A stretch of DNA of 43,396 nt from a virus: positions 1 through 43,396 of IMG/VR virus record IMGVR_UViG_3300032156_000027, one strand, 5' to 3'. Each line of letters starts with the position of its first letter. Positions within the stretch are counted from its first letter, which is position 1. Positions 8,409-16,215 of this stretch are shown here, piece after piece. A program made the position numbers and the translations under genes. The notes under the pieces were generated by a model that had not been told where the DNA came from, ran no database searches, and saw only the letters and a program-made list of their open reading frames with translations.

Positions 8409-9421
8409 TTTATTATTTTATTCAAATTTTTAATCCTATCAATTGATTCAATTAATGTTTTTTTATTTTTAACAAATTCCGCCATTTCTGCCACCATACT
8501 CTGTTCTTCATCTGATAAATTTGCATCTATATAGCTCATAATGAATTCAATTTCATCAGATATTTTGTTTATATTTTCTGATGATTTTATATTTTGCATA
8601 CGATGATAAATTGTTCTAAGATATTCTCTAATGCCTTTTTCATCAATACTATTCCTAACGCTTTCAATTTCATCCGCCATTGATTTTATTTCATCTGGCG
8701 AACTTGCATTTTTTATACGATGATGAATTGATTTAAGTTTATCCATTGGCGATTCTTCTGGTGCCTCTGGCTCAGATGGTATTTCTGGCGTTGGTTCTGG
8801 AATCAATTCAGGCTCTGGCGATTTCCTTATATTAAATCTTTTTTCGGGCTCAGGCTTCACATATCCTGAAGGTAATGGATATCTTTTAGGATCAAGATCA
8901 TGTAATTTTAATTGAGCTTCAAGCGCCTTATCTTTAGTTGCGTTAAATTTATTTTTCTTTAATATTTCTTTGTATGTCGAAACTGAGTCATCTGGATTTT
9001 GTAATTTTTTTTCAATGATATCAATGACAATATTTTTAAGTTCTTGTCTATTCATATGATCATACTTATCAAAAACAAGTTTTTGCATTTCGGCAGCTTC
9101 TCTGGAATATCCTTCAGGATTTATAGTATTTTTAGTTCTTAGTCTTCTGAAATTTAAGCCTTGTTTTAACAAAGAAGCCCCACTACTTCCAATAACCTGA
9201 TTAGTGAAATCCTCTCTTCTTTGGGCGTCATTTCTAAATTCTCCTGGCCAAATATCCCCAAGACCATATTTTTCATTATAAAGAGCCAGGAGTTGGTCTT
9301 CTTCATTCCAAAATGGCTTAATTCTCTGGCCGCCAGCCTCATCTATTTCTTTTTGCTCCCGAATCAATTCTTTAAGTATGACATTAAACCCCGATTCAGT
9401 TAATCGAATTATTTTTTTCAT
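8405..9421 (-). CDS. Tagged protein with proline/glutamate-rich linker (338 aa)
   Basis: Begins MKKIIRLTESGFNVILKELI followed by REQKEIDEAGGQRI, a full version of the shared tag. Residues ~40-185 look globular (WNEEDQLLALYNEKYGLGDI). A Pro/Glu-rich linker at about 195-230 is followed by two related helical repeats: KLKSIHHRIKNASSPDEIKS and YLRTIYHRMQNIKSSENINK. The internal duplication suggests a repeated helical hairpin. No enzyme motif seen. Likely virion-associated by neighbours and tag. Confidence 0.65.
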   Translation of the reverse strand: MKKIIRLTESGFNVILKELIREQKEIDEAGGQRIKPFWNEEDQLLALYNEKYGLGDIWPGEFRNDAQRREDFTNQVIGSSGASLLKQGLNFRRLRTKNTINPEGYSREAAEMQKLVFDKYDHMNRQELKNIVIDIIEKKLQNPDDSVSTYKEILKKNKFNATKDKALEAQLKLHDLDPKRYPLPSGYVKPEPEKRFNIRKSPEPELIPEPTPEIPSEPEAPEESPMDKLKSIHHRIKNASSPDEIKSMADEIESVRNSIDEKGIREYLRTIYHRMQNIKSSENINKISDEIEFIMSYIDANLSDEEQSMVAEMAEFVKNKKTLIESIDRIKNLNKIIK

Positions 9422-9445
9422 CTATTAATAAATGAATTAATCGGA

Positions 9446-9793
9446 TTATTTTCTTTTCTTTGATTCGGCCATATTTGCCATTGGATCAACTTTAGGTTCG
9501 GCTTCAGGCTCAACTTCGGGCTCAGCTTCTGGTTCTGGCTCGGCCTCTTTAGCTTCGCAAAGCTTGTCAACTAAGTTTCCAATTGTAATCCCCTGTGACA
9601 TTAATTCTTGAGCCGCGCTCATAAATGCCGCGTAATCGGGCTCTCCACCCTCTTCCCCAGCTTCATCTTCAGGACCGCCAGCCATTTTTTCTTGATCAAC
9701 GCCAGTCATAAATTGATCTTCTTCTTGTTCTTTAAGAGCCTTCTTAATGATATCATTAAGCTGGGTTTCTGTGATTCTTACTTTCCTTTTCAT
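9446..9793 (-). CDS. Tagged acidic small protein (115 aa)
   Basis: Starts MKRKVRITETQLNDIIKKAL. After an acidic Gly/Glu segment it has a short helical domain (AAQELMSQGITIGNLVDKL) that resembles the LLDSGYHLNDLIDKI segment of its neighbour at 9790-9990, so they may be paralogous. The tail has repeated EPEAEPE-type units. Overlaps the upstream gene by 4 bases. Confidence 0.6.
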   Translation of the reverse strand: MKRKVRITETQLNDIIKKALKEQEEDQFMTGVDQEKMAGGPEDEAGEEGGEPDYAAFMSAAQELMSQGITIGNLVDKLCEAKEAEPEPEAEPEVEPEAEPKVDPMANMAESKKRK

Positions 9794-9990
9794 ATTTGTT
9801 TTTTATTTGCTATTATTTTTATTTTATCTATTAAATCATTAAGGTGATACCCGCTATCCAATAAAACTTCTACGGATTTTACAAATTTGTGCTCCCAGTG
9901 CTCCACATATGCATGCGGTATTTCTTCATTAATAACCTTTTCAATTAAATCATTAAGCTGGGATTCATTGATTTTTACGATTTTTCTCAT
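9790..9990 (-). CDS. Tagged small protein (66 aa), paralogue of the next gene
   Basis: Starts MRKIVKINESQLNDLIEKVI, then YVEHWEHKFVKSVEVLLDSG and DLIDKIKIIANKK. The second half is clearly similar to the 54-aa product at 9965-10129 (VEHWKNKFNKAVDILLQSG...LIEKIKII), indicating a local duplication in which one copy carries the tag and the other does not. Overlaps its upstream neighbour by 26 bases in another frame. Function unknown. Confidence 0.6.
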   Translation of the reverse strand: MRKIVKINESQLNDLIEKVINEEIPHAYVEHWEHKFVKSVEVLLDSGYHLNDLIDKIKIIANKKQI

Positions 9991-10129
9991 TTTCTATAAT
10001 TTTTATTTTTTCTATTAATTCATCAGATTTAATTCCGCTTTGTAATAGTATATCTACCGCCTTATTAAATTTATTCTTCCAATGTTCAACAACCATAGGC
10101 GTTATTTTGCCCCCGTCCCCCACTTTCAT
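9965..10129 (-). CDS. Untagged small paralogue (54 aa)
   Basis: ATG at 10129 encodes MKVGDGGKITPMVVEHWKNK and then FNKAVDILLQSG...ELIEKIKIIENEKNRKNQ. It matches the second half of the 66-aa protein encoded next to it, but lacks the N-terminal tag. An exact TATTTATA lies about 10 bases upstream, making this the likely first gene of the operon down to 8166. Short, but the paralogy supports it as real. Confidence 0.6.
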   Translation of the reverse strand: MKVGDGGKITPMVVEHWKNKFNKAVDILLQSGIKSDELIEKIKIIENEKNRKNQ

Positions 10130-10138
10130 ATATTTTAA

Positions 10139-10146
10139 TATAAATA
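10139..10146 (-). promoter_or_regulatory. TATTTATA element before the tagged-protein operon
   Basis: Exact TATTTATA on the minus strand, 9 bases before the ATG at 10129. Candidate late promoter for the genes down to 8166. Confidence 0.35.
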
Positions 10147-10162
10147 TAATGTAATCAAAAAA

Positions 10163-10187
10163 AAACTCCCGATATCTTCGGGAGTTT
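10163..10187 (-). terminator. Intrinsic terminator of the Hsp20 gene
   Basis: Stem AAACTCCCGA/TCGGGAGTTT with a 5-base loop, followed on the minus strand by an uninterrupted T run. It lies 8 bases past the Hsp20 stop codon. Confidence 0.85.
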
Positions 10188-10194
10188 CATTTAA

Positions 10195-10584
10195 TTACTT
10201 GATTTCAATAAATCGTTCATTTAATTTCTTCTTGGATCTTGGAATAATAACTTCCAAAATTCCATTTTCTATTTTACCTTCAATGTTTTTATCTTCAGCA
10301 TCATCAGGTAATCTATATTCTTTTTGAAAGGAAGTAGTAAAGAAGAATGTTTTATCGTCGGTTTCTTTCTTCTCGTGTGAAATTCTAATAATAGAATTGT
10401 CAACGCTAATCTTAATGTTTTCCTTTGTGAGGCCAGGAACCGCTATCTGAATACGATAGTCATCCTCATTGGTTACAACATTACTTCTCCGAAATGTTTT
10501 ATCAACAAAACTTGGAGTTTCATTAAAAAAATCAATCATATCTGAGAAAAAGGGATCTCTCCATAATTTAATTAAGTTGCTCAT
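10195..10584 (-). CDS. Small heat-shock protein (Hsp20/alpha-crystallin)
   Basis: 129 residues, normal for bacterial and phage Hsp20. The alpha-crystallin domain runs from about 35 to 122: DDYRIQIAVPGLTKENIKIS at its start, YRLPDDAE in the middle, and the A-x-x-x-n-G-x-L-like end NGILEVIIP. The C-terminus ERFIEIK holds the I-x-I motif used for oligomer contacts. Hsp20 holds unfolding proteins in an ATP-independent way; T4-like phages often carry one, probably to help virion assembly. It is transcribed away from the small membrane protein and Clp genes, with possible shared operators between them, suggesting a chaperone/protease pair. Confidence 0.93.
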   Translation of the reverse strand: MSNLIKLWRDPFFSDMIDFFNETPSFVDKTFRRSNVVTNEDDYRIQIAVPGLTKENIKISVDNSIIRISHEKKETDDKTFFFTTSFQKEYRLPDDAEDKNIEGKIENGILEVIIPRSKKKLNERFIEIK

Positions 10585-10655
10585 AATAGTATAATTTAAT
10601 TTAATTTATTATTTTATAAAACATCACACAAAAATTTTACCAACAATTATTCATA

Positions 10656-10688
10656 GACAATTTGACATATTATTGCGACAATTTGTCA
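10656..10688. promoter_or_regulatory. Two palindromic operator-like sites 21 bp apart
   Basis: GACAATTTGAC (10656-10666) and GACAATTTGTC (10677-10687). The second is a perfect 11-base palindrome; the first has one mismatch. They are spaced 21 bp, two helical turns, between the divergent Hsp20 and membrane-protein/Clp genes. Looks like a dimeric repressor binding region. Confidence 0.45.
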
Positions 10689-10702
10689 ATTTATATTTTT
10701 AT

Positions 10703-10733
10703 TTGGAAATAATAAATATTTGCCTTATATTTG
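10703..10733 (+). promoter_or_regulatory. Bacteroidetes-type promoter for 10771 and clp
   Basis: TTGG at 10703 and TATATTTG at 10726-10733, with 20 bases between TTG and TA. Matches the host sigma consensus TTG / TAnnTTTG. Confidence 0.75.
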
Positions 10734-10770
10734 TACCGTAAATTAAATAAACAATTAAAATTTAAAAATT

Positions 10771-11013
10771 ATGGAAAAATTTATGGAAAACTTTCTTATT
10801 GGATTGGGAATGATTGTTCTTATCGCTTTTCTTGCACTAATTAGCGGAACAATTGTATATTGGATATGGCCAGTCGCGATTCCAGCCGCTTTTCCTGGAT
10901 TAGTTGCTTCTGGGGCAATAGCAGGAAAACTAGCTTGGTGGCAATCGGTATGCCTCACATGGATATTTGCTATTTTAATTAAAAGTGCAAATACTGTTAC
11001 TAATAATAAATAA
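10771..11013 (+). CDS. Small membrane protein (80 aa)
   Basis: Two or three hydrophobic segments: about 9-33 (IGLGMIVLIAFLALISGTIV), about 36-52 (Ala/Pro-rich) and 58-70. The C-terminus is short and polar. Not recognised. It is first behind a strong host-type promoter and 20 bases before the Clp ATPase gene, so it is probably co-transcribed with it and may place the Clp machine at, or link it to, the membrane; that is a guess. Confidence 0.65.
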   Translation: MEKFMENFLIGLGMIVLIAFLALISGTIVYWIWPVAIPAAFPGLVASGAIAGKLAWWQSVCLTWIFAILIKSANTVTNNK

Positions 11014-11033
11014 GAAAACAATACTTATAATAT

Positions 11034-13067
11034 ATGCCAAACATAATTCCAGATTTTTTTGCTGAAGAACCCCCAAAGCAAACACAAAAACCCAAAAGGG
11101 GAAATTCAACAACGCCCATACTCGATAATTTTTCGAGAGATCTCACTAAATTAGCTGAGGAGGGCAAAATAGATCCAATTATTGGAAGAAACAACGAGGT
11201 AAAAAGAATCGCTCAGATTTTATCTCGTAAGAAAAAAAATAATGTTGTTATTGTTGGTGATCCAGGGTGTGGAAAAACAGCATTGGTAGAAAAACTAGCA
11301 TTAATAATAAATAAAGGAGAATGCCCAAGCAATTTGTTGGATAAACGAATAGTATCTCTTGATTTAACTTCATTAGTTGCAGGAACAAAATATCGTGGAC
11401 AATTTGAAGAAAGAATTAAAGGTATTTTAGTTGAATTACAAGATAATCCTGATGTGGTAATATTCATTGATGAATTACATATGATGGTTGGGGCGGGAAA
11501 TGCGAGCGGATCTATGGATGCTTCAAACATCTTTAAACCCGCTCTATCTCGCGGTGAATTACAATGTATCGGATCAACAACATTTGATGATTTTAAAAAA
11601 TATATTGAAAAAGACGGGGCGCTAACTAGAAGATTTCAAAAGCTCATTTTAAAAGAGCCAACATTTAATGAAACAATTGAAATTTTAAACAATCTAAAAG
11701 CAACATATGAAGATTTTCATAAAGTAATGTATGGAAATAATGTAATTGAAACAATTGTATTATTAGCATCAAAATACATCACCGACAGACAATTTCCTGA
11801 TAAAGCAATAGATATATTGGATGAATTAGGATCAGAAAAAAAAGTATCGACTAAAATTCCAGAATCAATTGAAAAATTAAGAGCCGAAATTGAGGAAATA
11901 AAAGAAAGAAAAATGGAAGTTGTAAAAAGTCAAAAATATGAATTAGCTGTTAAATTACGAGATGAAGAGAAAAAATTAATGAAACGGCTGGAAGATGAAA
12001 AAGAAAATTGGACAACCAACAAAAAAGATAATAAAGATCCAATAACCGTTGATGATGTCTATAGTATTGTAAGTAATATGACTGGAGTTCCAATCGCTAA
12101 ACTCGATGTTCAAGAAACTGAAAGTTTATTAACTCTTGAAAAACAGCTTAGCAATAAAGTTATTGGGCAAGAAGAAGCAATATCTACAATTTCCCGAGCA
12201 ATCAGAAGAAATCGCGTGGGAATTAAAGGGTCCAATAAACCAATCGGATCATTTTTATTTTTAGGCGGAACAGGAACAGGAAAAACGTATCTTGCAAAAT
12301 GTCTATCAGAAATTCTATTTGGATCCGCAGATAAAGTAAAAAGAATCGATATGAGCGAATATATGGAAAAACATAATGTTTCGCGATTAATTGGGTCGCC
12401 GCCAGGATACGTAGGATATGAAGAAGGAGGACAACTAACCGAAGCGATAAAAAACGATCCCTTTGCTGTTATTTTACTTGATGAATTAGAAAAAGCCCAT
12501 AAAGATGTTTATAATATTTTACTTCAGATTATGGATGAGGGTCATTTAACTGATTCATTTGGCCGAAAGGTAAATTTCACCAATACTATCGTTATTATGA
12601 CATCTAATATTGGTTCCAAGAAAGTGGCAGAATATGGAAATGGTATGGGATTTTCCTTACCATCAAAAGAGGATAAAATAAAAGCTAAAAATTCAATAAT
12701 ACAAAAAGAATTAAAAAAACATTTCAATCCAGAATTTTTAAATCGTCTCGATGGATATATTATGTTTAATCCATTAGGTGAAGAAGAACTTAAAAAAATA
12801 ATTTCAATTGAAATTATTAATTTAATTAACAGAATGAAAGAAAAAGAATACTCAGTTGAATTCGATCAATCGGTTTATAATAAAATTTTTGAATTAAATT
12901 CCGAAGAAGATTATGGGGCAAGGCCAGTTAAAAGAATCATTCAAAATCTTTGTGAGGACTTTTTAAGCGATGAAATATTAAAAGGTAATATTCAACAACA
13001 TAAACATATTCTTATTAAATGTAATGAGGTGGGAGAATTAAGAACAGCATTAAATGATAATTTATAG
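11034..13067 (+). CDS. ClpC/ClpA-like double AAA+ ATPase without the N domain
   Basis: 677 residues. D1: Walker A GDPGCGKT (75-82), Walker B VVIFIDE (about 141-147) and the pore loop GTKYRGQFEER. A short coiled middle region (about 275-330, KYELAVKLRDEEKKLMKRLE) resembles the ClpC/UvrB-type M domain. D2: Walker A GGTGTGKT (411-418), Walker B VILLDE (479-484). GNGMGFSLP places the tripeptide MGF (538-540) where ClpA/ClpC carry their ClpP-docking loop, so partnership with host ClpP is likely. The N-terminal substrate/adaptor domain (~140 aa in the host protein) is absent and replaced by ~30 polar residues. Probably unfolds host or phage proteins for degradation. Confidence 0.92.
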   Translation: MPNIIPDFFAEEPPKQTQKPKRGNSTTPILDNFSRDLTKLAEEGKIDPIIGRNNEVKRIAQILSRKKKNNVVIVGDPGCGKTALVEKLALIINKGECPSNLLDKRIVSLDLTSLVAGTKYRGQFEERIKGILVELQDNPDVVIFIDELHMMVGAGNASGSMDASNIFKPALSRGELQCIGSTTFDDFKKYIEKDGALTRRFQKLILKEPTFNETIEILNNLKATYEDFHKVMYGNNVIETIVLLASKYITDRQFPDKAIDILDELGSEKKVSTKIPESIEKLRAEIEEIKERKMEVVKSQKYELAVKLRDEEKKLMKRLEDEKENWTTNKKDNKDPITVDDVYSIVSNMTGVPIAKLDVQETESLLTLEKQLSNKVIGQEEAISTISRAIRRNRVGIKGSNKPIGSFLFLGGTGTGKTYLAKCLSEILFGSADKVKRIDMSEYMEKHNVSRLIGSPPGYVGYEEGGQLTEAIKNDPFAVILLDELEKAHKDVYNILLQIMDEGHLTDSFGRKVNFTNTIVIMTSNIGSKKVAEYGNGMGFSLPSKEDKIKAKNSIIQKELKKHFNPEFLNRLDGYIMFNPLGEEELKKIISIEIINLINRMKEKEYSVEFDQSVYNKIFELNSEEDYGARPVKRIIQNLCEDFLSDEILKGNIQQHKHILIKCNEVGELRTALNDNL

Positions 13068-13088
13068 GATTTTTAAAATAAAGAATCT

Positions 13089-13119
13089 AAACCCCGACAG
13101 ATAGTTGGGGGTTTTTTTT
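13089..13119 (+). terminator. Intrinsic terminator after clp
   Basis: Stem AAACCCCGAC/GTTGGGGGTT (with one wobble/bulge) followed by eight T. It ends the transcript begun at 10733. Confidence 0.8.
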
Positions 13120-13148
13120 GTTTTAACATTTTTATTTCTTATATTTTG
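13118..13148 (+). promoter_or_regulatory. Probable host-type promoter for the 108-aa gene
   Basis: TTG at 13118-13120 and TATATTTTG at 13140-13148, 19 bases apart. It has one base more than the TAnnTTTG consensus, so weaker than the other promoters of this window. Confidence 0.4.
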
Positions 13149-13170
13149 ATATAACTAAAAATTTAAAATC

Positions 13171-13497
13171 ATGAGTGAAACAGAATCTACAAAAGAAATT
13201 AAATTAGTAATTAAAAAAAGCTTTAGAGATTTTCCGACTTTTTATTGTGACTCAAAAAAAGTAATTTATTGTGGAATTATAGATCTCTTTGAAAAAATAA
13301 AAGAAACTGGAAATAAGGATATGAAATTAATTATTATAACGACAATAAACAATCGAACATTCGATACCGATTTTGGGTTTGACAATAAAATTCTTAATAT
13401 GCTAACAGATCATATCATACCATTTTTTGAAGAAATCGAAGATTATGAAACCTGTATGAGAATAATGAGTATATATCAATATTTTCAAAGATATTAA
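13171..13497 (+). CDS. Unknown small soluble protein (108 aa)
   Basis: Acidic protein with no known motif. Its C-terminus (FFEEIEDYETCMRIMSIYQ) faintly resembles the end of the 101-aa product at 38024-38329 (ILEKKEEYEKCQVLLNKKK), so the two may be distant paralogues. Single gene behind a host-like promoter, convergent with the membrane protein at 13494 (4 bases shared). Confidence 0.6.
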   Translation: MSETESTKEIKLVIKKSFRDFPTFYCDSKKVIYCGIIDLFEKIKETGNKDMKLIIITTINNRTFDTDFGFDNKILNMLTDHIIPFFEEIEDYETCMRIMSIYQYFQRY

Positions 13498-13778
13498 AGT
13501 ACTTGTTTTTTACCTGTTAGTTTTTCGTTATCAGGACCGTTATTTGTGTTAGGTTTTCGTAGTTTAAATTTTTCAAAGGAACGAATTCCTAATAAAAGTC
13601 CAATAAATACCAATATTTGATAATAATCTTTATCGGTAAAAATTATTAGATAAATTGATACTCCAGTAAAAATATATACAAGTAATTTTTTTGCTGAATA
13701 AATACAATCATCACGAAGGAAACATAAAAAGAAATTTCCAATTCGCTTGAATATGCTCCTTATGTATAAAAGTATCAT
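13494..13778 (-). CDS. Small membrane protein (94 aa), possible lysis-related
   Basis: Hydrophobic segments at about 32-47 (LLVYIFTGVSIYLIIF) and 53-65 (ILVFIGLLLGIRS), followed by a polar, Lys/Asn-rich tail. Overlaps the upstream 146-aa membrane/coiled-coil gene by 4 bases, so the two are translated together. Size and topology would fit a holin-like protein, but no family signature confirms it. Confidence 0.55.
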   Translation of the reverse strand: MILLYIRSIFKRIGNFFLCFLRDDCIYSAKKLLVYIFTGVSIYLIIFTDKDYYQILVFIGLLLGIRSFEKFKLRKPNTNNGPDNEKLTGKKQVL

Positions 13779-14215
13779 GGTTTTATTTTTTTAGATTTAT
13801 TTTTAGGTAACAGATATGGGTACAAATAAATGATATTCGAATCGCCATTTATTTCTTGTATAAATCTAATAAAGTCTTCTTTGGTTAATGCTTCATCTTG
13901 ACTTATATATCTAAGATAGGATGTCTTTACTCCTTTAATATCCTTAGTGTGCGTTTCAGTTTTTACTTCAACAATTCCTAATCTTTCTTCCAATTTAGAT
14001 ATTTTAGATAATAGAATCGAATCGGTTTTTTCATGTTCTTTTTTCTCTTGAATTAGCGTCTTGATGTCGCTATGGATTTGTGCGTTATCATCTTTCCAAT
14101 TATCAAATACCACAAATCCTCCCCACAATCCGCCAAATATGATTGTAATTGCTAAATAATACCCAGCATATATTTTAATATGATCTAATACCGTTTTAAG
14201 TTTAGTCATTGTCAC
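13775..14215 (-). CDS. Membrane-anchored coiled-coil protein (146 aa)
   Basis: One N-terminal transmembrane helix (about 18-36, YYLAITIIFGGLWGGFVVF), then a charged coiled coil (about 45-92, with LLSKISKLEERLGIVEV) and a short C-terminal region. The anchored coiled coil resembles the N-terminal layout of the M23 peptidases at 20665 and 21568 but lacks the enzyme domain. Together with the 94-aa membrane protein it could be a holin/accessory pair; unproven. Confidence 0.6.
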   Translation of the reverse strand: MTMTKLKTVLDHIKIYAGYYLAITIIFGGLWGGFVVFDNWKDDNAQIHSDIKTLIQEKKEHEKTDSILLSKISKLEERLGIVEVKTETHTKDIKGVKTSYLRYISQDEALTKEDFIRFIQEINGDSNIIYLYPYLLPKNKSKKIKP

Positions 14216-14268
14216 CCATATTTATCAATAAATAGGTGATAATTAAGAATATTTTCGTTTTACATAGT

Positions 14269-15291
14269 CTATTTTCTATGTCCACTGCCATATGATCCAG
14301 AACTCTTACTGCCGCTTGATCCCCCAAAAGATCCTCTCCCATATGATCCTGAACTTCTACTTGGGGCAGAATGGTTAGAACTTCTTGATGGCATCGAATA
14401 GCTCTTTGAAGATGAACTTCTTGGCGTGGTTGAATATGATCTTGATGTTCTGTTTTGTATAGGATACGAATTTTTCATTGTTCTATTCTGTGATTGATTA
14501 GAATATGAACCTTTAGAATTATTATATGACGGGCGAGTACTCATACGTGGTTGTGAATAATTCGGACTATATGATTTATTCTTGCTTCGACTATATACTG
14601 GCTTATTTTCTGGTGAAATATATGATCTTCTATTTGATTGTATTGAAGATAATTGTGTTCTTGATTTAGATGCAAAATTATTTGTTGTTTTATAAGAAGA
14701 GCTTCTTCTTGTCATAGGATATGAATTAGCAAAAGATTTATGATTTGTAGACCCGCTTTCATATCTTGAATATCCATATCCGTAGTTGTGACTTCCTAGC
14801 ATTCCTACGCCATGATCAGCATGCCCCCCATAACCCCAATAATATCTATGCCCATAATAAGGATATCCGTAATATGGATAATACCAAGGATCCCACCAAT
14901 AATATGAATACCAAGGATCCCACCAATAATATGAATGATAAGGATACCCATAATAAGGATAACCCCAAAGACCAAAAGTAAGAGAAAATGAAAATGGTGA
15001 AAAAAATGAACTATAGTAAAATGGTTCACCAATATAATTTTCATTAGCATCCTTGTATCCTTCAACATATCCTTGATTATATCCTTCAGGTTTTGAATCT
15101 TTAGACTCTTTCATACGATCAAATATTGTTATTGGTTTATCAGATTTGATCACTGGATTTTCTACAACCTTTTGACTTTCAACTATTGAATCCTCCCTGG
15201 CTTCCCAGTATTTTTCATAGTTAGATTTCTCTTGAGCAAATAATGCTCCCGTTAAAAACATAACGACAATAATGAATAATAACTTTTTCAT
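14269..15291 (-). CDS. Exported Tyr/Trp/Gly-rich repeat protein
   Basis: 340 residues with a clear signal peptide (MKKLLFIIVVMFLTGALFAQ) cut after Ala/Gln-type ending. Residues ~85-160 consist of repeated YYGYPY and YYWWDPWY units; at the DNA level a ~27-base unit is repeated around 14890-14940. The last ~150 residues are rich in Ser, Arg, Tyr and Gly (SKSYSMPSRSS). Similar low-complexity exported proteins occur in Bacteroidetes genomes. In a phage this looks like host-derived cargo that alters the envelope; function unknown. Confidence 0.7.
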   Translation of the reverse strand: MKKLLFIIVVMFLTGALFAQEKSNYEKYWEAREDSIVESQKVVENPVIKSDKPITIFDRMKESKDSKPEGYNQGYVEGYKDANENYIGEPFYYSSFFSPFSFSLTFGLWGYPYYGYPYHSYYWWDPWYSYYWWDPWYYPYYGYPYYGHRYYWGYGGHADHGVGMLGSHNYGYGYSRYESGSTNHKSFANSYPMTRRSSSYKTTNNFASKSRTQLSSIQSNRRSYISPENKPVYSRSKNKSYSPNYSQPRMSTRPSYNNSKGSYSNQSQNRTMKNSYPIQNRTSRSYSTTPRSSSSKSYSMPSRSSNHSAPSRSSGSYGRGSFGGSSGSKSSGSYGSGHRK

Positions 15292-15307
15292 AGTATAATG
15301 TTTTATA

Positions 15308-15315
15308 TATAAATA
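15308..15315 (-). promoter_or_regulatory. TATTTATA element before the exported Tyr-rich gene
   Basis: Exact TATTTATA on the minus strand, 16 bases before the ATG at 15291, a spacing that allows a short 5' leader. Confidence 0.35.
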
Positions 15316-15352
15316 AACAAGTATCGTACCAAAAAGCTATATTATGCAGATA

Positions 15353-15520
15353 TTAATTCAAAAGATAAATGGTTTTCGGGTATATTAATGATAATACCAC
15401 TTTGTTTCTTCCCCAGAACCGTATTAAGGTTTTTAGTAAGGCGGTTTTTTTCTTACCCGCTGGAGGTAAATCAGGGTCTTCTGATTCGATTTGAGTTGGT
15501 TGCGAATTTTGTGTATTCAT
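15353..15520 (-). CDS. Possible small basic protein (55 aa)
   Basis: From ATG 15520: MNTQNSQPTQIESEDPDLPP followed by a basic segment with GKKKTALLKTLIRFWGRNK. A start five codons earlier (15535) is also possible. TATTTATT lies upstream on the same strand. No family known. The hydrophilic start and basic helix look protein-like, but support is weak. Confidence 0.4.
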   Translation of the reverse strand: MNTQNSQPTQIESEDPDLPPAGKKKTALLKTLIRFWGRNKVVLSLIYPKTIYLLN

Positions 15521-15607
15521 ATCATTTTTTATCATGAATAAATATAGATAAATTAAATAAAATTTCAATCTTAAATAAAATAATAAAAAATATTTTTTCA
15601 AAAATAT

Positions 15608-15638
15608 TTGGTGATTAGAAAAACATTTTATATCTTTG
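15608..15638 (+). promoter_or_regulatory. Host-type promoter for the 171-aa exported protein
   Basis: TTGG at 15608 and TATCTTTG at 15631-15638, exactly 20 bases between TTG and TA. It excludes an upstream GTG (15640) as the gene start, because transcription would begin after it. Confidence 0.8.
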
Positions 15639-15660
15639 CGTGGCAATTAAAAAAATTAAG

Positions 15661-16173
15661 ATGAAAAAAACTATAATTGTGTTATTATTAGCGTTTTATG
15701 GACTATCGTTAAACGCTCAAAAGCCAACAACATTTAATCTTCGCTTTGGTGACTCTGAAATAAAGGGCCTGTTTGGGACAGAATTTCAAGTTTCAAGATT
15801 TTCGCTTTCTGCTGGATGGAGGCCAGTGGCTAAATTAGAAGGTGAAACTTTACATTCATTTTGCGGAGCGCTTACTATTTACGAAAAACAAAATTGGCAA
15901 TCGTCTTCTTTATATTTTTCCATCGGTGGAGCATCTAAAGGATATTTATATTCGCTGGAATATCCACACAAGAATTATACTCCAGAACCCGCGCTTATTT
16001 TATTGGGCGGCCGCAGATTCAATATTGGTGAAATTGTTCATAAGCCCCAAACCAGATTAATGATTGATGTTGGTATAGGATGTAGAATGAGCGAGCACAA
16101 TGTTGGGTTTACATTTGAATTTGTATTTACATATTCGATATTTAATAATTCTCCAAAACCCAGATATAGATAA
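15661..16173 (+). CDS. Exported protein, probable small outer-membrane beta-barrel
   Basis: 170 residues from ATG 15661, chosen because the promoter box ends at 15638. Signal peptide MKKTIIVLLLAFYGLSLNAQ. The rest alternates hydrophobic and polar residues as in outer-membrane strands (FNLRFGDSEIKGLFGTEFQV, SSSLYFSIGGASKGYLYSLE, RLMIDVGIGCRM) and ends in aromatic-rich FTFEFVFTYSIF. No family recognised. A phage gene under a host-type (early) promoter that sends a barrel to the outer membrane could act in receptor masking or superinfection exclusion; this is inference. Confidence 0.65.
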   Translation: MKKTIIVLLLAFYGLSLNAQKPTTFNLRFGDSEIKGLFGTEFQVSRFSLSAGWRPVAKLEGETLHSFCGALTIYEKQNWQSSSLYFSIGGASKGYLYSLEYPHKNYTPEPALILLGGRRFNIGEIVHKPQTRLMIDVGIGCRMSEHNVGFTFEFVFTYSIFNNSPKPRYR

Positions 16174-16192
16174 AATTTATGATTATTCCTAA

Positions 16193-16200
16193 TATTTATA
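16193..16200 (+). promoter_or_regulatory. TATTTATA element before tagged genes 16216-17203
   Basis: Exact TATTTATA 15 bases before the ATG at 16216, on the coding strand of two tagged proteins. Confidence 0.35.
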
Positions 16201-16215
16201 TGGAAATCATATATT

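Noticed and set aside
15640-15660. GTG start for the barrel-like protein
   Set aside because: It is 2 bases past the promoter box, before the expected transcription start; the signal peptide begins at ATG 15661.
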